From the NCBI GenBank assembly GCA_000564995.1, contig JDFH01000014.1, positions 62,001 through 126,000 on the forward strand: 64,000 nt of DNA, given 5' to 3'. Both the position numbers and the translations under genes were made by a program. Positions 48,105 to 57,458 of this stretch are shown one piece after another. Within the stretch, counting starts at the first letter, position 1; each line of letters starts with the position of its first letter. Origin of the DNA: Atopobium sp. ICM42b. Lineage in GTDB: Bacteria; Actinomycetota; Coriobacteriia; Coriobacteriales; Atopobiaceae. The notes under the pieces were generated by a model. It saw only the letters and a list, made by a program, of their open reading frames with translations, searched no databases and had not been told where the DNA came from.

Positions 48105-48367
48105 AGTGAATTCCTCCAGATAATTTCCACATTTCTGCGTTATGTAAAAAATTTTTTAATGTATAAAAGAGATAATAAAATTAATATTTATTACTTAAAT
48201 TTTATATTTCAGCATATAAAAGCCTATTTTGATGTCATATAAGCACCATTTTCTAACATATTTTTGACTAACTATTGTTTTGTCCCCACGTTAACACGTG
48301 TTTTTTAGGGGTATACTCATTATGCGAGCAAATAGTAAATGGTTCGGGCATAAGAGTGGAGGTCTCT
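48105..48367 (+). other. A/T-rich intergenic region before the MarR-type gene
   Basis: About 260 bases of markedly A/T-rich DNA (especially 48140-48230) with no coding frame. TATACT at 48312-48317 is a plausible -10 for the downstream regulator, with TTAACA at 48291-48296 as a poorly spaced -35 (15 bases). GTTAACAC/CACGTGTT-like symmetry lies at 48290-48304. Nothing else is recognised. Confidence 0.4.
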
Positions 48368-49048
48368 ATGGAACTTCGCGAGTACATGTCCATTCGCAGG
48401 TCTTACAACTTGGTTAGAAGAGTGGTGCCTGCTAACAGACGACTCACGTTTGAAGAGTTTGCTATTTTGTGTCGCCTCAATGTGAAGGGTGCTCCTGTTA
48501 AGACTTCAGAAATTGCCGAGTATCAGAGTGCTCTTCGTCCTACGATTACTCATCGTACCTCGCACCTGGCAAGGCTTGGTTTCATCAAGAGAGATGAAGG
48601 CGCCATTGATCGACGCAACGTAGTGTGTATCATCACAGAAAAGGGTGTAGAAGCAGTTGAGGAGCTGTCCAAGCTTACCTGTGCTCGTATTGCACCCGGC
48701 CAGGCGCTTTCACGTACTTCGTTTGAGCGTATTGTCATGTATGTTGACGCTATGGGAGCTCTGTATTGCAGGGCAGCAGATATGGTCCTTCTTGCAATTC
48801 TAGATTCTCCTAAAGACGCTCTTTCAATTACAGAGATTGTTGACGCACTTGGTCTTTTGCAGCCAACGGTTTCTATGTCTCTTACTGCTTTGGCAGAAAG
48901 TGGTTTGGTACAGCGCAAACATGACGATGCTCTTTCCAGAAGAGTAACTATGGTTGAGCTTACGCCTCAAGGCAAGACGTATATCAAAGAAATCGTTCAG
49001 CAAATTGAAGATATTGTTGTAAAAAGAAAGAGCCGTACAGCTGTTTAA
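48368..49048 (+). CDS. Transcriptional regulator with two tandem MarR-type winged helices
   Basis: A 226-residue protein with two wHTH units. The first (about 20-105) contains LTFEEFAILCRLNVKGAPVKTSEIAEY and the wing FIKRDEGAIDRRNVVCIITEKG. The second (about 135-220) contains MVLLAILDSPKDALSITEIVDALGLLQPTVSMSLTALAESGLVQRK and the wing DDALSRRVTMVELTPQG. Two MarR domains in one chain could bind DNA as an intramolecular dimer. ATG 48368 (MELREYMSIRR) is chosen because TGGAGG lies 6 bases upstream; the longer TTG/ATG frame upstream overlaps the probable promoter. It lies between argS and rho with no linked target gene. Confidence 0.87.
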   Translation: MELREYMSIRRSYNLVRRVVPANRRLTFEEFAILCRLNVKGAPVKTSEIAEYQSALRPTITHRTSHLARLGFIKRDEGAIDRRNVVCIITEKGVEAVEELSKLTCARIAPGQALSRTSFERIVMYVDAMGALYCRAADMVLLAILDSPKDALSITEIVDALGLLQPTVSMSLTALAESGLVQRKHDDALSRRVTMVELTPQGKTYIKEIVQQIEDIVVKRKSRTAV

Positions 49049-49125
49049 ATGATTTATGCAGATTAAAGAAATCTAGAAGATGGATTTCTCGAGGTTTAAG
49101 GGTTAGTGGTTATAAATCCCCATTT

Positions 49126-49176
49126 GCCCGTTTTATGGTGAATTTTATTTATTTTTTCATCATAAGGCGGGCATTT
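49126..49176 (+). terminator. Long imperfect hairpin between the MarR-type gene and rho
   Basis: GCCCG (49126-49130) pairs with CGGGC (49168-49172), and the stem continues through TTATG-g-TGAA against TTCA-t-CATAA around an A/T loop, followed by ATTTTCG. It probably ends the regulator transcript. A TATATT at 49183-49188 just after it may serve as -10 for rho. Confidence 0.6.
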
Positions 49177-49290
49177 TCGTGGTATATTCCTTTTGGATTT
49201 GCACCTATTTGATTTTGTTTGTTATCCCTTCATCATATTTCTCACGTATTTTTACAGATTATTTTGATGAGCAAACAGAGAGGTTTGTAC

Positions 49291-51396
49291 ATGTCGGACG
49301 AAACATCTTCGGTCCAAAATGATTCTTTAAATGATGTAGAAAATACTCCAGCACCACGTAGACGTGGTAGACCTCGTAAGAGTGAAAATAGTAATTCAGA
49401 AAATTCAACTTCAGAAAATATCAATTCTGAGGCAACTGAAGAAAAGGCCTCTAATTCATCTGCTGCAAAGCGTCGTCGTGGTCGTCCAACTAAAAAAGAG
49501 ACTGAGGCGCGTCGTGCGGTAGAGGCTGTTGTGGCAGAGGCTATGAACGCAGCAGGCATTACAGAGCCACCAAAGCGTCGTCGTGGTCGTCCTAGTAAAG
49601 AAGAGATGGAAGAGCGTGCTCTTCATGAGCGTGCTCTTGAAGTTGCACAGGCAGAGGTTCTGGCTCAGGTCCAGGCAGGCGGCAAGGTTTCTTCTGACGT
49701 TGTAGACACTAATCGCCTTACCAAGATTGTTCAGGACGCAACTCAGCCTTCTGCGGAGGTAACCCCGGCTCCTGCCTTTACTAAAGCAGAGGCAGAGGGT
49801 GCAGCTGGCCAGAATACCAATAGGGCTCAGAAGAACTTTGCTGAAGAGCAGGGTAGTGTTGAGCAGCAGGATGGTGCAGCTCAGGAGCAGGCTTCTGGTG
49901 CAGTAGCAGATTCCGATGCAGCTCCAGCAGAGCGTCCAGGGCGTTCTCGTACGGGTGCAGCACGTCGTCGACATCGTAATGCCGAGCTAAAAGAAGCGGC
50001 TCAGGAGGGCGAGAAGACACAGGAAAACGCACACGCCAACAACCAGGAGCGTCCTTCTCGCGATCGTAGACAGAACAACCAGCGCAACAAGAATCGCAAG
50101 CAGGGCCAGGCAAGCGAGCCATCGCTTTCCAAAGAGGCTCTGCAAGAGATGAAGCTTTCTGAGCTTCGTGCTAAAGCAACTGAGCTGGGTATTGAGTACG
50201 CAGGCGTTCATAAGTCCGATTTAATTGAGCTTGTATACGCTGCATCTGCAGCTGCTGAGGGTTTTAAGACTGTTGAGGGTATTCTTCAGATTAGTAACGA
50301 AGGCTACGGCTGGATTCGTACAGGCAATTATATGGAAGGCGATGACGACGCCTTTGTCCACCAGCAGATTATTAGAAATCTTGGTCTGCGCCCGGGTGAT
50401 AGCGTCTTGGGTATGGTGGGACCTGCACGCGTAAATAGCAAGTATCCACCACTGCTTAAGGTTACCCAGGTCAACGGTGGGGAAGTTGAGGGTCTTAAGG
50501 ACCGTCCTCGCTTCAAAGACCTGACCCCTATTTTCCCAGACCAGCCTCTTACTATGGAGCACGGTAAAGACTCCATTACGGGCCGTGCAATTGATCTGGT
50601 GGCTCCTATTGGTAAGGGTCAGCGTGGTTTGATTGTCTCGCCTCCAAAGGCAGGTAAGACCACCATTTTGAAGCGCATTTGCCAGTCTATTACCACCAAC
50701 AATCCTGAGGTCCACCTCTTCTGCCTCTTGGTAGACGAGCGCCCTGAGGAAGTTACAGATATGGAGCGCTCCATCAAGGGCACCGTTGTTGCTTCAACTT
50801 TTGATATGCCAGCAGAGAATCACACCGTTGTCTCGGAGCTCGTCATTGAGCGAGCAAAGCGTCTGGTTGAGATGGGTCAGGACGTTGTGGTTATTCTGGA
50901 CTCCATCACACGTCTTGCTCGTGCATACAACCTGGCTATTCCTGCTTCTGGCCGTATTCTTTCTGGTGGTGTTGATTCCGCAGCTCTGTATCCACCAAAG
51001 AAGTTTTTGGGTGCAGCTCGAAATATCGAGAACGGCGGCTCGCTCACTATTATTGCGTCTGCCCTGGTAGATACAGGCTCCAAGATGGATGAGGTTATCT
51101 TCGAGGAGTTCAAGGGCACTGGTAACATGGAGCTCAAGCTTGATCGAGACCTGGCAGATCGCCGTATCTTCCCAGCTATTGATCCTGTTTCTTCTGGTAC
51201 TCGTAATGAGGATCTGCTTATTAAGCCAGAGCTTCAGCCTATGGTATGGGGCGTTCGCCGTATTCTTGCAGGCTTCAATAACACTGAGCGTGCAACTACT
51301 GCTCTTATCAGTGGTCTTAAGCAGACCGACAATAACCAGGACTTCCTGATTAGATCTGCAAAGAAGGCTGCACAGTCTGACTATCCACAGAATTAG
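49291..51396 (+). CDS. rho: Transcription termination factor Rho with AT-hook-like N-terminal extension
   Basis: A hexameric RNA helicase of 701 residues. Residues ~1-290 are a low-complexity extension with three RRRGRP AT-hook-like motifs (23-28, 61-66, 96-101), Glu/Ala/Gln stretches and an Arg/Asn-rich patch ([16 protein letters not shown]). The Rho N-domain starts at [22 protein letters not shown], then the cold-shock-like RNA-binding domain ([15 protein letters not shown]) and the ATPase: Walker [10 protein letters not shown] (about 451-459), Walker [18 protein letters not shown] loop and R loop ([22 protein letters not shown]). Extensions of this sort occur in Actinobacteria. ATG 49291 follows AGAGAGG; upstream in-frame starts (TTG 49219, ATG 49267) are not supported. 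Confidence 0.95.
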   Translation: MSDETSSVQNDSLNDVENTPAPRRRGRPRKSENSNSENSTSENINSEATEEKASNSSAAKRRRGRPTKKETEARRAVEAVVAEAMNAAGITEPPKRRRGRPSKEEMEERALHERALEVAQAEVLAQVQAGGKVSSDVVDTNRLTKIVQDATQPSAEVTPAPAFTKAEAEGAAGQNTNRAQKNFAEEQGSVEQQDGAAQEQASGAVADSDAAPAERPGRSRTGAARRRHRNAELKEAAQEGEKTQENAHANNQERPSRDRRQNNQRNKNRKQGQASEPSLSKEALQEMKLSELRAKATELGIEYAGVHKSDLIELVYAASAAAEGFKTVEGILQISNEGYGWIRTGNYMEGDDDAFVHQQIIRNLGLRPGDSVLGMVGPARVNSKYPPLLKVTQVNGGEVEGLKDRPRFKDLTPIFPDQPLTMEHGKDSITGRAIDLVAPIGKGQRGLIVSPPKAGKTTILKRICQSITTNNPEVHLFCLLVDERPEEVTDMERSIKGTVVASTFDMPAENHTVVSELVIERAKRLVEMGQDVVVILDSITRLARAYNLAIPASGRILSGGVDSAALYPPKKFLGAARNIENGGSLTIIASALVDTGSKMDEVIFEEFKGTGNMELKLDRDLADRRIFPAIDPVSSGTRNEDLLIKPELQPMVWGVRRILAGFNNTERATTALISGLKQTDNNQDFLIRSAKKAAQSDYPQN

Positions 51397-51415
51397 TCAG
51401 ATTTAAAGATGACGC

Positions 51416-51457
51416 AAGAAGTGCTTTCCAATCTATGTTGGGAGGCACTTCTTTTTT
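51416..51457 (+). terminator. Terminator after rho
   Basis: AAGAAGTGC (51416-51424) pairs with GCACTTCTT (51445-51453); the T run continues into TTCTCGCC (51456-51463), so a copy of the repeated octamer overlaps the terminator tail. Confidence 0.9.
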
Positions 51458-51463
51458 CTCGCC

Positions 51464-51694
51464 ATTTTTGTTGAATAACTGCCGAAGAATTATGAAAAAG
51501 TTTTAAAGACGCTGTAAAAAATAATGAATTACGCTATAGTCATTTCTAACAGCACAATTATGTGTTGCAGCGGATTACACAAAGATGAAATGAAGCCCAC
51601 CCGTTGCTCACGTCGCCCGTATTGGGTTTAGTAGCATATGCAAATTTAGCGTGTGTCTTCATACATCTTCTTAGCGTTTGTAGGGGGAGTTTGT
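51464..51694 (+). other. Intergenic region before the unknown envelope protein
   Basis: About 230 bases without a gene. TATAGT (51535-51540) is a likely -10, with a weak CTGTAA at 17-base distance. From there a ~150-base leader leads to the start. No known riboswitch or strong hairpin is seen in it. Confidence 0.4.
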
Positions 51695-53098
51695 ATGACA
51701 GAAGGTAGGAATCCGGCAGTAGTCGCCGGCCTGCTCAGTGGACTGGTTCTGGTAGCAGAGCCAGCATCTGCGTATGCCCTTACCGCTAATGAAATTCGTC
51801 AAACGCCTCTTGGTGCAATCTTTACAGGCATTGGAGTGGGACTTGCTGCGGTTGCTGTCATTTCTGGCGCTGCCTTGGTTGTTTCTCGTGCGGTAAATCG
51901 TGGCGAGAAAATCGATGAGGTAGAAGCAAAGAGCCAGTCAGCTGCAACGTTCCAGAGCTCAGATGAGGCTCTCTCTTCAAAGCAGGTCTCAGCTGCATCG
52001 AACTTCTCGCCAGAAGAGAGCATTGTGATTCCGCTGGACTCTTCAAGGCGCTCGATTGCTGCGTACAAGCCAAAGCACATGAGGGCTTCTCAGTGGGATA
52101 TGACTGGTTCCATTCGTGTTCAGTCTGCTAAGCTGTCTGTTCAGCCTGCCGAGTCACCTGCAAAGAAGTCACAGGTTGTAAGTACGTCCGCAGAGGGCGT
52201 TCTTCCCGTTCGCGCAAAGAAGGCTCCTGCACACTCTACAAACGACTACGCGCAGATTGCAGAGAACTACACCAAGCTTTTGAGCTGGCGCGAGCGTACC
52301 GTTGCACGTGCAAAGGGTGCTGCTGCGGTACTTCTTGAGCGCCTGGGGAAAGATCCTATGGACGGTCTGCCCATTATCGAGCGTGCTGACGGAACAGTTG
52401 GTGACGTTGGCACAGCTTGGTGGACTAAGGCTGTGGGTGAAGAGTCCATTACGCGCGATTTTGGTATTGCTGAGATTGGTGCCGAGGCTATTCCTGAAGA
52501 CTTTACCAACCATGCTGCTGATATTTCTAGCCGTATTTCTTACGTTGACCAGGGAGTCTTCCCTGAGAAGCGCACGATTGACGAGCTTGAGCATGCTGAT
52601 GATTGGACGCTTGCACTGGCTGCAATGGACGAGCACCTAGCTCGCCATGATCAGCAGCAGATGCGCAAGTATCATCCAGTGCAGTTGCCGCTCATTGGTC
52701 AGGTTGCTGCTGAGGCTGAAGTTGCAAGCTCGGTGGAGTTGTCGGGTGCAAAACCTGCTGCGTCTCACAAGGTTGCCGCAGCTCAGATGTGTCCTTCTCG
52801 CGAGCCAAACTACGCTGGTGTGGTTGCACAATCAACCGCAATGCCGCTGGTCAAGGCTACAAACGATACGTCATCGCATGTTCAGGACATCTTTGACGCG
52901 GTTGAGCGTGAGATGGCAGCTGAGCTTCAGGCGGCTGACGAGAGACCAACGCGCGAGCTGCTTCGCCTGATTGAGGGCGGTACCAGCAAGATGAAGAAGA
53001 TTTCTTCGCTTGATCTTGGCGAGAAGACCAGCGCAGACAAGGCCTCTTACAAGCCTCGTCACTTTGCTGGTGAGCTTCCGCTGGTACGTGAGGCGTAG
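51695..53098 (+). CDS. Unknown membrane/secreted protein
   Basis: A 467-residue protein that I do not recognise. An N-terminal hydrophobic segment (VVAGLLSGLVLVAEPASA, about 9-26) looks like a signal peptide with an ASA-Y cleavage site. A second one follows at about 37-62 (GAIFTGIGVGLAAVAVISGAALVV). The rest is hydrophilic, Ser/Ala/Glu-rich and probably partly disordered, with a more ordered-looking stretch around residues 190-330 (YTKLLSWRERTVARAKGAAAVLLERLG; GTAWWTKAVGEESITRDFG). ATG 51695 is chosen because GGGGGAG precedes it. It stands alone. If residues 9-26 are not cleaved, the bulk would be cytoplasmic; topology is uncertain. Confidence 0.65.
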   Translation: MTEGRNPAVVAGLLSGLVLVAEPASAYALTANEIRQTPLGAIFTGIGVGLAAVAVISGAALVVSRAVNRGEKIDEVEAKSQSAATFQSSDEALSSKQVSAASNFSPEESIVIPLDSSRRSIAAYKPKHMRASQWDMTGSIRVQSAKLSVQPAESPAKKSQVVSTSAEGVLPVRAKKAPAHSTNDYAQIAENYTKLLSWRERTVARAKGAAAVLLERLGKDPMDGLPIIERADGTVGDVGTAWWTKAVGEESITRDFGIAEIGAEAIPEDFTNHAADISSRISYVDQGVFPEKRTIDELEHADDWTLALAAMDEHLARHDQQQMRKYHPVQLPLIGQVAAEAEVASSVELSGAKPAASHKVAAAQMCPSREPNYAGVVAQSTAMPLVKATNDTSSHVQDIFDAVEREMAAELQAADERPTRELLRLIEGGTSKMKKISSLDLGEKTSADKASYKPRHFAGELPLVREA

Positions 53099-53217
53099 GT
53101 AGCACACGTAGGCCGGCTGCGGGTAGTCAGAAGACAACCGCGCAACCGTCGCGAAAGGCTGGAGCTCGTAGAAACATCCGGTTTCTCTAAAATTATTTCA
53201 AGTTAGATAACATTTTT

Positions 53218-53249
53218 TGGCTGTAGTTCTTTTTTAAGAGCTACAGCCA
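53218..53249 (+). other. Hairpin upstream of the ABC importer operon
   Basis: TGGCTGTAGTTCTT pairs with AAGAGCTACAGCCA (one G-U pair) around a TTTT loop. T runs precede and sit inside the stem but do not follow it, so it is a poor terminator in either direction. It lies ~50 bases before the livK start and may be regulatory. Confidence 0.6.
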
Positions 53250-53297
53250 TATTGTGTTGTGTCATATATTCAACGCTATGGAGAAAAGGAGATGAAT

Positions 53298-54479
53298 ATG
53301 GCACATAAGCTAACGCGACGACGCTTTTTGGAGGTGGCCGGGACCATTGCGGGGTCGTTTGCTCTAGCAGGCTGTTCGCCAAAGAACCAAGACCCTAACT
53401 CCATTTACGTTGGCGTGATGGGACCGTATACCGGCGACGTTGCCCAGTATGGCCTTGCGGTGCGTAGCGGCATTTTGCTGTACCTCAAGGAATTCAACAA
53501 GAATGGTGGAGCTGGTGGCCGCCAGATTGTCCCTGTAGCTGAGGACGAGAAGGGCGATTCAACTGAAGCTATTCTTGTTTATAACAAGCTGCTTGACGAG
53601 AACGTCTGCGCAATTCTAGGTGACGTTACCTCAACGCCAACCATTGCGCTGGCGCAGAAATCGGTTCTTGACAACATTCCTTGCGTAACGGCATCTGCAA
53701 CAGCAGAAGATGTTGTTGCTCACGGCAATAACATGTTCCGTGCTACTGTCACCGACCCATTCCAGGGCGTTGTTCTTGCAGAGTTTGCTAAAAAGCAAGG
53801 CTATCAGCGTGTAGGAACTATCTTTAACTCTGGTGGCGATTACGAGATTGGCGTAAACAACGCATTTGTCCAGAGGGCTCGTGAGTTGGGCATTGAGGTT
53901 GTATCCCAGCAGGGCTATCCAACGGGAGCTGTTGACTTTAACGCCCAGCTTACCAGCATTATTGGACTGGATCCTGATGCCATTTTGGCTCCAAACTATT
54001 ACCAGGATAATGGCAAGATTGTGACGCAGGCTCGCCAACTTGGCTGCAAAAAGCCTTTTATGGGCGCAGATGGTTGGGCAGGCATCATTGGCGGCGAGCA
54101 GGACTATGCTTCTGCGGCTGACCTTGAAGGATGCTTCTATTGCTCTGCCTTTGTTGCTTCAAACCCAGATGAAAAAGTTCAGCATTTTGTTAAGGCTTAT
54201 ACCGAGGAATACGGTGAGGCTCCAACTAACTTCTGTTCTTTGGGTTATGACGCAGCAATGATTCTTTGCTCTGCTCTTGAGGTTGCCGAGAAGCGCGGTT
54301 ATACCTACAACTCTAATGAGTATAGGAAAGCCATTATTGACGCTATTGCATCTGGTGTGGTCGAAGGCGTTACTGGAACCCTTTCATATCAGGGAACAGG
54401 TGACCCAGTGAAGTCCACCTTGATTATTACCTTTAAAGATGGCAAAGAGTCCATCTATGACACGATCAATCCTTCATAG
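53298..54479 (+). CDS. livK: Branched-chain amino acid-type ABC importer, substrate-binding lipoprotein
   Basis: A 393-residue type I periplasmic-binding-fold protein. The N-terminus carries a twin-arginine-like signal with a lipobox: RRRFLEVAGTIAGSFALAGCS (21 residues, about 7-27; lipid-modified Cys in LAGC). The mature part begins YVGVMGPYTGDVAQYGLAVRSGILLYLKE and continues through ILGDVTSTPTIALA, RVGTIFNSGGDYEIGVNNAFV and FCSLGYDAAMILC, as in Leu/Ile/Val-binding proteins. The actual ligand (branched-chain amino acid, other amino acid, amide or urea) is not predictable. ATG 53298 follows AAAGGAG; ATG 53292 is an alternative. It is the first gene of livKHMGF. The folded export implied by Tat is inference. 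Confidence 0.92.
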   Translation: MAHKLTRRRFLEVAGTIAGSFALAGCSPKNQDPNSIYVGVMGPYTGDVAQYGLAVRSGILLYLKEFNKNGGAGGRQIVPVAEDEKGDSTEAILVYNKLLDENVCAILGDVTSTPTIALAQKSVLDNIPCVTASATAEDVVAHGNNMFRATVTDPFQGVVLAEFAKKQGYQRVGTIFNSGGDYEIGVNNAFVQRARELGIEVVSQQGYPTGAVDFNAQLTSIIGLDPDAILAPNYYQDNGKIVTQARQLGCKKPFMGADGWAGIIGGEQDYASAADLEGCFYCSAFVASNPDEKVQHFVKAYTEEYGEAPTNFCSLGYDAAMILCSALEVAEKRGYTYNSNEYRKAIIDAIASGVVEGVTGTLSYQGTGDPVKSTLIITFKDGKESIYDTINPS

Positions 54480-54494
54480 AAAAGAGAACCTCAG

Positions 54495-55367
54495 ATGTTT
54501 TTGACTCAGGTGCTCAATGGACTTCAATTGGGCAGTATTTACGCACTGGTGGCGCTTGGTTACACAATGGTGTACGGCATCATCTTGCTTCTTAACTTTG
54601 CACATGGTGACATCATCATGTTCGGCTCCTACGTTGCTTGGATTGCGCTTGTTCAGTTAGGACTCAATCCTGCAATCGCCGTTCTTCTCGCCATTTTTGG
54701 TTGTGTTGTGCTGGGCGTTCTTATTGATAAGGTTGCCTATGCACCACTCAGAGAAGCTCCAAGGCTTTCTATTCTGATTACCGCAATTGGTGTTTCTTAC
54801 CTGCTTGAAAATGGTGTTCAGCTACTTCTTGGTGCTGACGCTAAGGTTGTTCCAAGCATCATTGACCTGGGAACTGTTCAGGTATTTGGTTCGACGCTCT
54901 CCGGCACTGCACTTTTGACTGTTGCTGTTACTATTGTGGCAACCGTTGTTCTGACCCTTTTGGTTCAGAAGACTCGTCTTGGTAAGGCAATGCGTGCCGT
55001 TTCTGAGGATATGGGCGCTGCTCGTCTGATGGGCGTCAACGTCAATAGCACTATTAGCTTTACCTTTGCAGTTGGTTCCGCTCTGGCAGGCATTGCAGCT
55101 ATTCTGTACTCCATGGCATACCAGCAGGTTTCTCCTACCATGGGTGTCATGCTGGGCACCAAGGCATTTGTTGCAGCAGTTCTTGGCGGCATTGGATCCA
55201 TTCCTGGCGCTGTTATTGGCGGCCTTATTGTTGGCTTCTCCGAGGTCTTTGTTGCTGCCTTTGGTCTGTCTGTCTGGCAGGATGCAGTAGTCTTCTTACT
55301 CTTGATTCTTGTTCTTGTTGTGAAACCAACTGGCCTGCTTGGCCGACCAGTTACCGAGAAAGTGTAA
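54495..55367 (+). CDS. livH: Branched-chain amino acid-type ABC importer permease LivH
   Basis: A 290-residue inner-membrane permease with about eight helices. The N-terminus LQLGSIYALVALGYTMVYGIILLLNFAHGDIIMFGSY is the classical LivH start. The coupling region is EDMGAARLMGVNVNSTISFTFAVGSALAGIAAIL, and FVAAVLGGIGSIPGAVIGGLIVG is also typical. It starts 15 bases after livK and ends 10 bases before livM. Confidence 0.95.
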   Translation: MFLTQVLNGLQLGSIYALVALGYTMVYGIILLLNFAHGDIIMFGSYVAWIALVQLGLNPAIAVLLAIFGCVVLGVLIDKVAYAPLREAPRLSILITAIGVSYLLENGVQLLLGADAKVVPSIIDLGTVQVFGSTLSGTALLTVAVTIVATVVLTLLVQKTRLGKAMRAVSEDMGAARLMGVNVNSTISFTFAVGSALAGIAAILYSMAYQQVSPTMGVMLGTKAFVAAVLGGIGSIPGAVIGGLIVGFSEVFVAAFGLSVWQDAVVFLLLILVLVVKPTGLLGRPVTEKV

Positions 55368-55377
55368 GGAGGCTCAC

Positions 55378-56607
55378 ATGACTAAAATGTATCCACGCGA
55401 TAATAACCACAACCCCGTAATTGTCACTGGTTTTGGTGGAAAAGATGGTCAGCGCCGTGAGCTTACTATGCCTGCTCGCTATGCCATCAATGCAATTCTT
55501 GTTGCACTCTTTGTCTTTGGTGGAAACTTCCTGGTAGGAGAGGGCCTTATTTCTCGCTATCAGACCGTTGTTTTTGAGCAAATTGGCGTGTATGTTCTGA
55601 TGACCGTTTCTCTGAACATTGTTACTGGTTATCTGGGACAGCTTCCTTTGGGTCACGCTGGCTTTATGTCCATTGGTGGTTATGCCTGCGCAATCTTTAT
55701 CATTCGCATGATGCCACTCTTTGGTCTGGATGCTCAGTCCATGGCCTCAGGCTCTACACCTGCAGTTATTCTTTTTGTTGTGGGTCTTTTGTTTGGCGGC
55801 ATTTGCGCCGCTCTAATGGGTGTGGTTATTGGTATTCCAGCACTTCGTCTTCGCGGTGATTACCTGGCCATCATTACTCTGGGCTTTGCAGAGATTATCC
55901 GCGTTGTCCTGGTAAACATTGACTCTGCTCTTGGATTCAAGCTTACTGGTGGCGCATCAGGCCTCACGGGTATTCCTGCATATACGGGTTACCTGAACAC
56001 GGCAATTGTTGTTTCGCTTGCCATCTTTGCTATTCATACTCTTATGAAGTCTAGACATGGACGCGCTATTCTCGCCATCCGCGATAACGAGATTGCGGCA
56101 GAGGCATCAGGCGTTAACACCACGTATTACAAGACCCTTGCCTTTGTTTTCTCTGCATTCCTTGCTGGTATTGCAGGCGGCCTTTACGCGGGCTGCATCG
56201 GCGTCATGGCGCCTGCCAAGTTTGGCTTTATGAAGTCTGTTGAGATTCTAGTTATGGTTGTTCTTGGTGGCATGGGCTCTATGTTTGGCTCCGTTGTGTC
56301 CGCAACTGTCCTGACCGTACTCCCAGAGGCTCTACGTGCCTTTGCTGACTACCGCATGGTTGCTTATGCAATCGTGCTGATTCTGGTTATGATCTTTAGA
56401 CCAGAGGGTCTGTTTGGCTCGTATGACTTCTCGCTGTCCCGCATTATTGAGCGCATCATGAACAAGGATTTCCCTTGGAACAAGGATGACTCGGACGAGC
56501 AGACAGACGTGCCGGTCAACGCGAAGGCAGACGCTCAGGCAAACGAGCAGGCGGATACGCAGGTAGACGTGCAGGCAGAAGCCTCAACTGATTCGAAGGA
56601 GGCGTAA
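55378..56607 (+). CDS. livM: Branched-chain amino acid-type ABC importer permease LivM with a low-complexity tail
   Basis: A 409-residue partner permease. Core motifs are VSLNIVTGYLGQLPLGHAGFMSIGGYACAI, RLRGDYLAIITLGFAEIIRV, AIRDNEIAAEASGVN (the coupling EAA-like loop) and VVLGGMGSMFGSVVSA. After the last helix a ~40-residue cytoplasmic tail rich in Asp, Ala and Gln (NAKADAQANEQADTQVDVQA) is unusual and looks repetitive. ATG 55378 has TAAGGAGG upstream; the frame also opens earlier inside livH but without a ribosome site. Confidence 0.94.
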   Translation: MTKMYPRDNNHNPVIVTGFGGKDGQRRELTMPARYAINAILVALFVFGGNFLVGEGLISRYQTVVFEQIGVYVLMTVSLNIVTGYLGQLPLGHAGFMSIGGYACAIFIIRMMPLFGLDAQSMASGSTPAVILFVVGLLFGGICAALMGVVIGIPALRLRGDYLAIITLGFAEIIRVVLVNIDSALGFKLTGGASGLTGIPAYTGYLNTAIVVSLAIFAIHTLMKSRHGRAILAIRDNEIAAEASGVNTTYYKTLAFVFSAFLAGIAGGLYAGCIGVMAPAKFGFMKSVEILVMVVLGGMGSMFGSVVSATVLTVLPEALRAFADYRMVAYAIVLILVMIFRPEGLFGSYDFSLSRIIERIMNKDFPWNKDDSDEQTDVPVNAKADAQANEQADTQVDVQAEASTDSKEA

Positions 56608-56612
56608 GAGCG

Positions 56613-57458
56613 ATGGCAACTAAACACACTACAAAACTTATCAGACAAGAGTCTCCTAACCTCATTCCAGAGCGAGACCTTGGCGCAATTCCAGTTCTTC
56701 AGGCCGAGCACCTGGGCATTGACTTTGGTGGCTTGACTGCTGTTAATGACTTCAACATCGCTCTTGGTCCTACCGAGATCTCTGGCATCATTGGTCCTAA
56801 CGGTGCAGGTAAAACAACTGTTTTTAACTTGCTTACCTGTGTCTACAAGCCAACCCGTGGTACCGTAATGATTGACGGCTACGACCTGGCTGGTAAAAGC
56901 GTTGTTGAAGCAAATCATATGGGTATTGCCCGCACCTTCCAGAACATTCGACTGTTCAACAACATGACGGTTATGGAGAACATTCAGGTTGGTCAGGGCA
57001 GTCACATGACGTCTCATTTCTTTGAGGACGTCCTTCGTCTTCCAGCTCACTGGAAGCAGGAGAAAGAGAGCGCCGATAACGCCCACGAGCTGCTGCGCAT
57101 TTTTGGTATGGAGAACCTTGCAAATACCCTTGCTGGCAACCTGCCTTATGGTGCTCAGCGCAAGCTTGAGATTCTTCGCGCTCTGGCAACGCAGCCTAAG
57201 ATTTTGCTGCTTGACGAGCCAGCTGCAGGTATGAATCCAGCAGAGACTGACGAGCTTATGGAGAATGTCCTTAAGATTCGTGACGACTTCAAGATTGCTG
57301 TTCTTCTCATCGAGCACGACATGAAGTTTGTTATGGGCATTTGCGAGGGTTTGGCTGTTCTTGACCACGGCAACATCATTGCAAAGGGAACGCCAGAAGA
57401 GGTTCAGAACAACCCTCGCGTTATCGAGGCATATCTTGGAAAGCAGGAGGTGCGCTAA
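56613..57458 (+). CDS. livG: Branched-chain amino acid-type ABC importer ATPase LivG
   Basis: A 281-residue nucleotide-binding subunit. Walker A is GPNGAGKTT, the Q loop is TFQNIRLFNN, the signature is the divergent LPYGAQRKLEI, Walker B is ILLLDEPAAGMNP, and the switch His is in IEHDMKFVMG. The longer loop between Q loop and signature is normal for LivG. Its stop overlaps the livF start (TAATG), so translation is probably coupled. A ~30-residue N-terminal extension precedes the core. Confidence 0.96.
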   Translation: MATKHTTKLIRQESPNLIPERDLGAIPVLQAEHLGIDFGGLTAVNDFNIALGPTEISGIIGPNGAGKTTVFNLLTCVYKPTRGTVMIDGYDLAGKSVVEANHMGIARTFQNIRLFNNMTVMENIQVGQGSHMTSHFFEDVLRLPAHWKQEKESADNAHELLRIFGMENLANTLAGNLPYGAQRKLEILRALATQPKILLLDEPAAGMNPAETDELMENVLKIRDDFKIAVLLIEHDMKFVMGICEGLAVLDHGNIIAKGTPEEVQNNPRVIEAYLGKQEVR

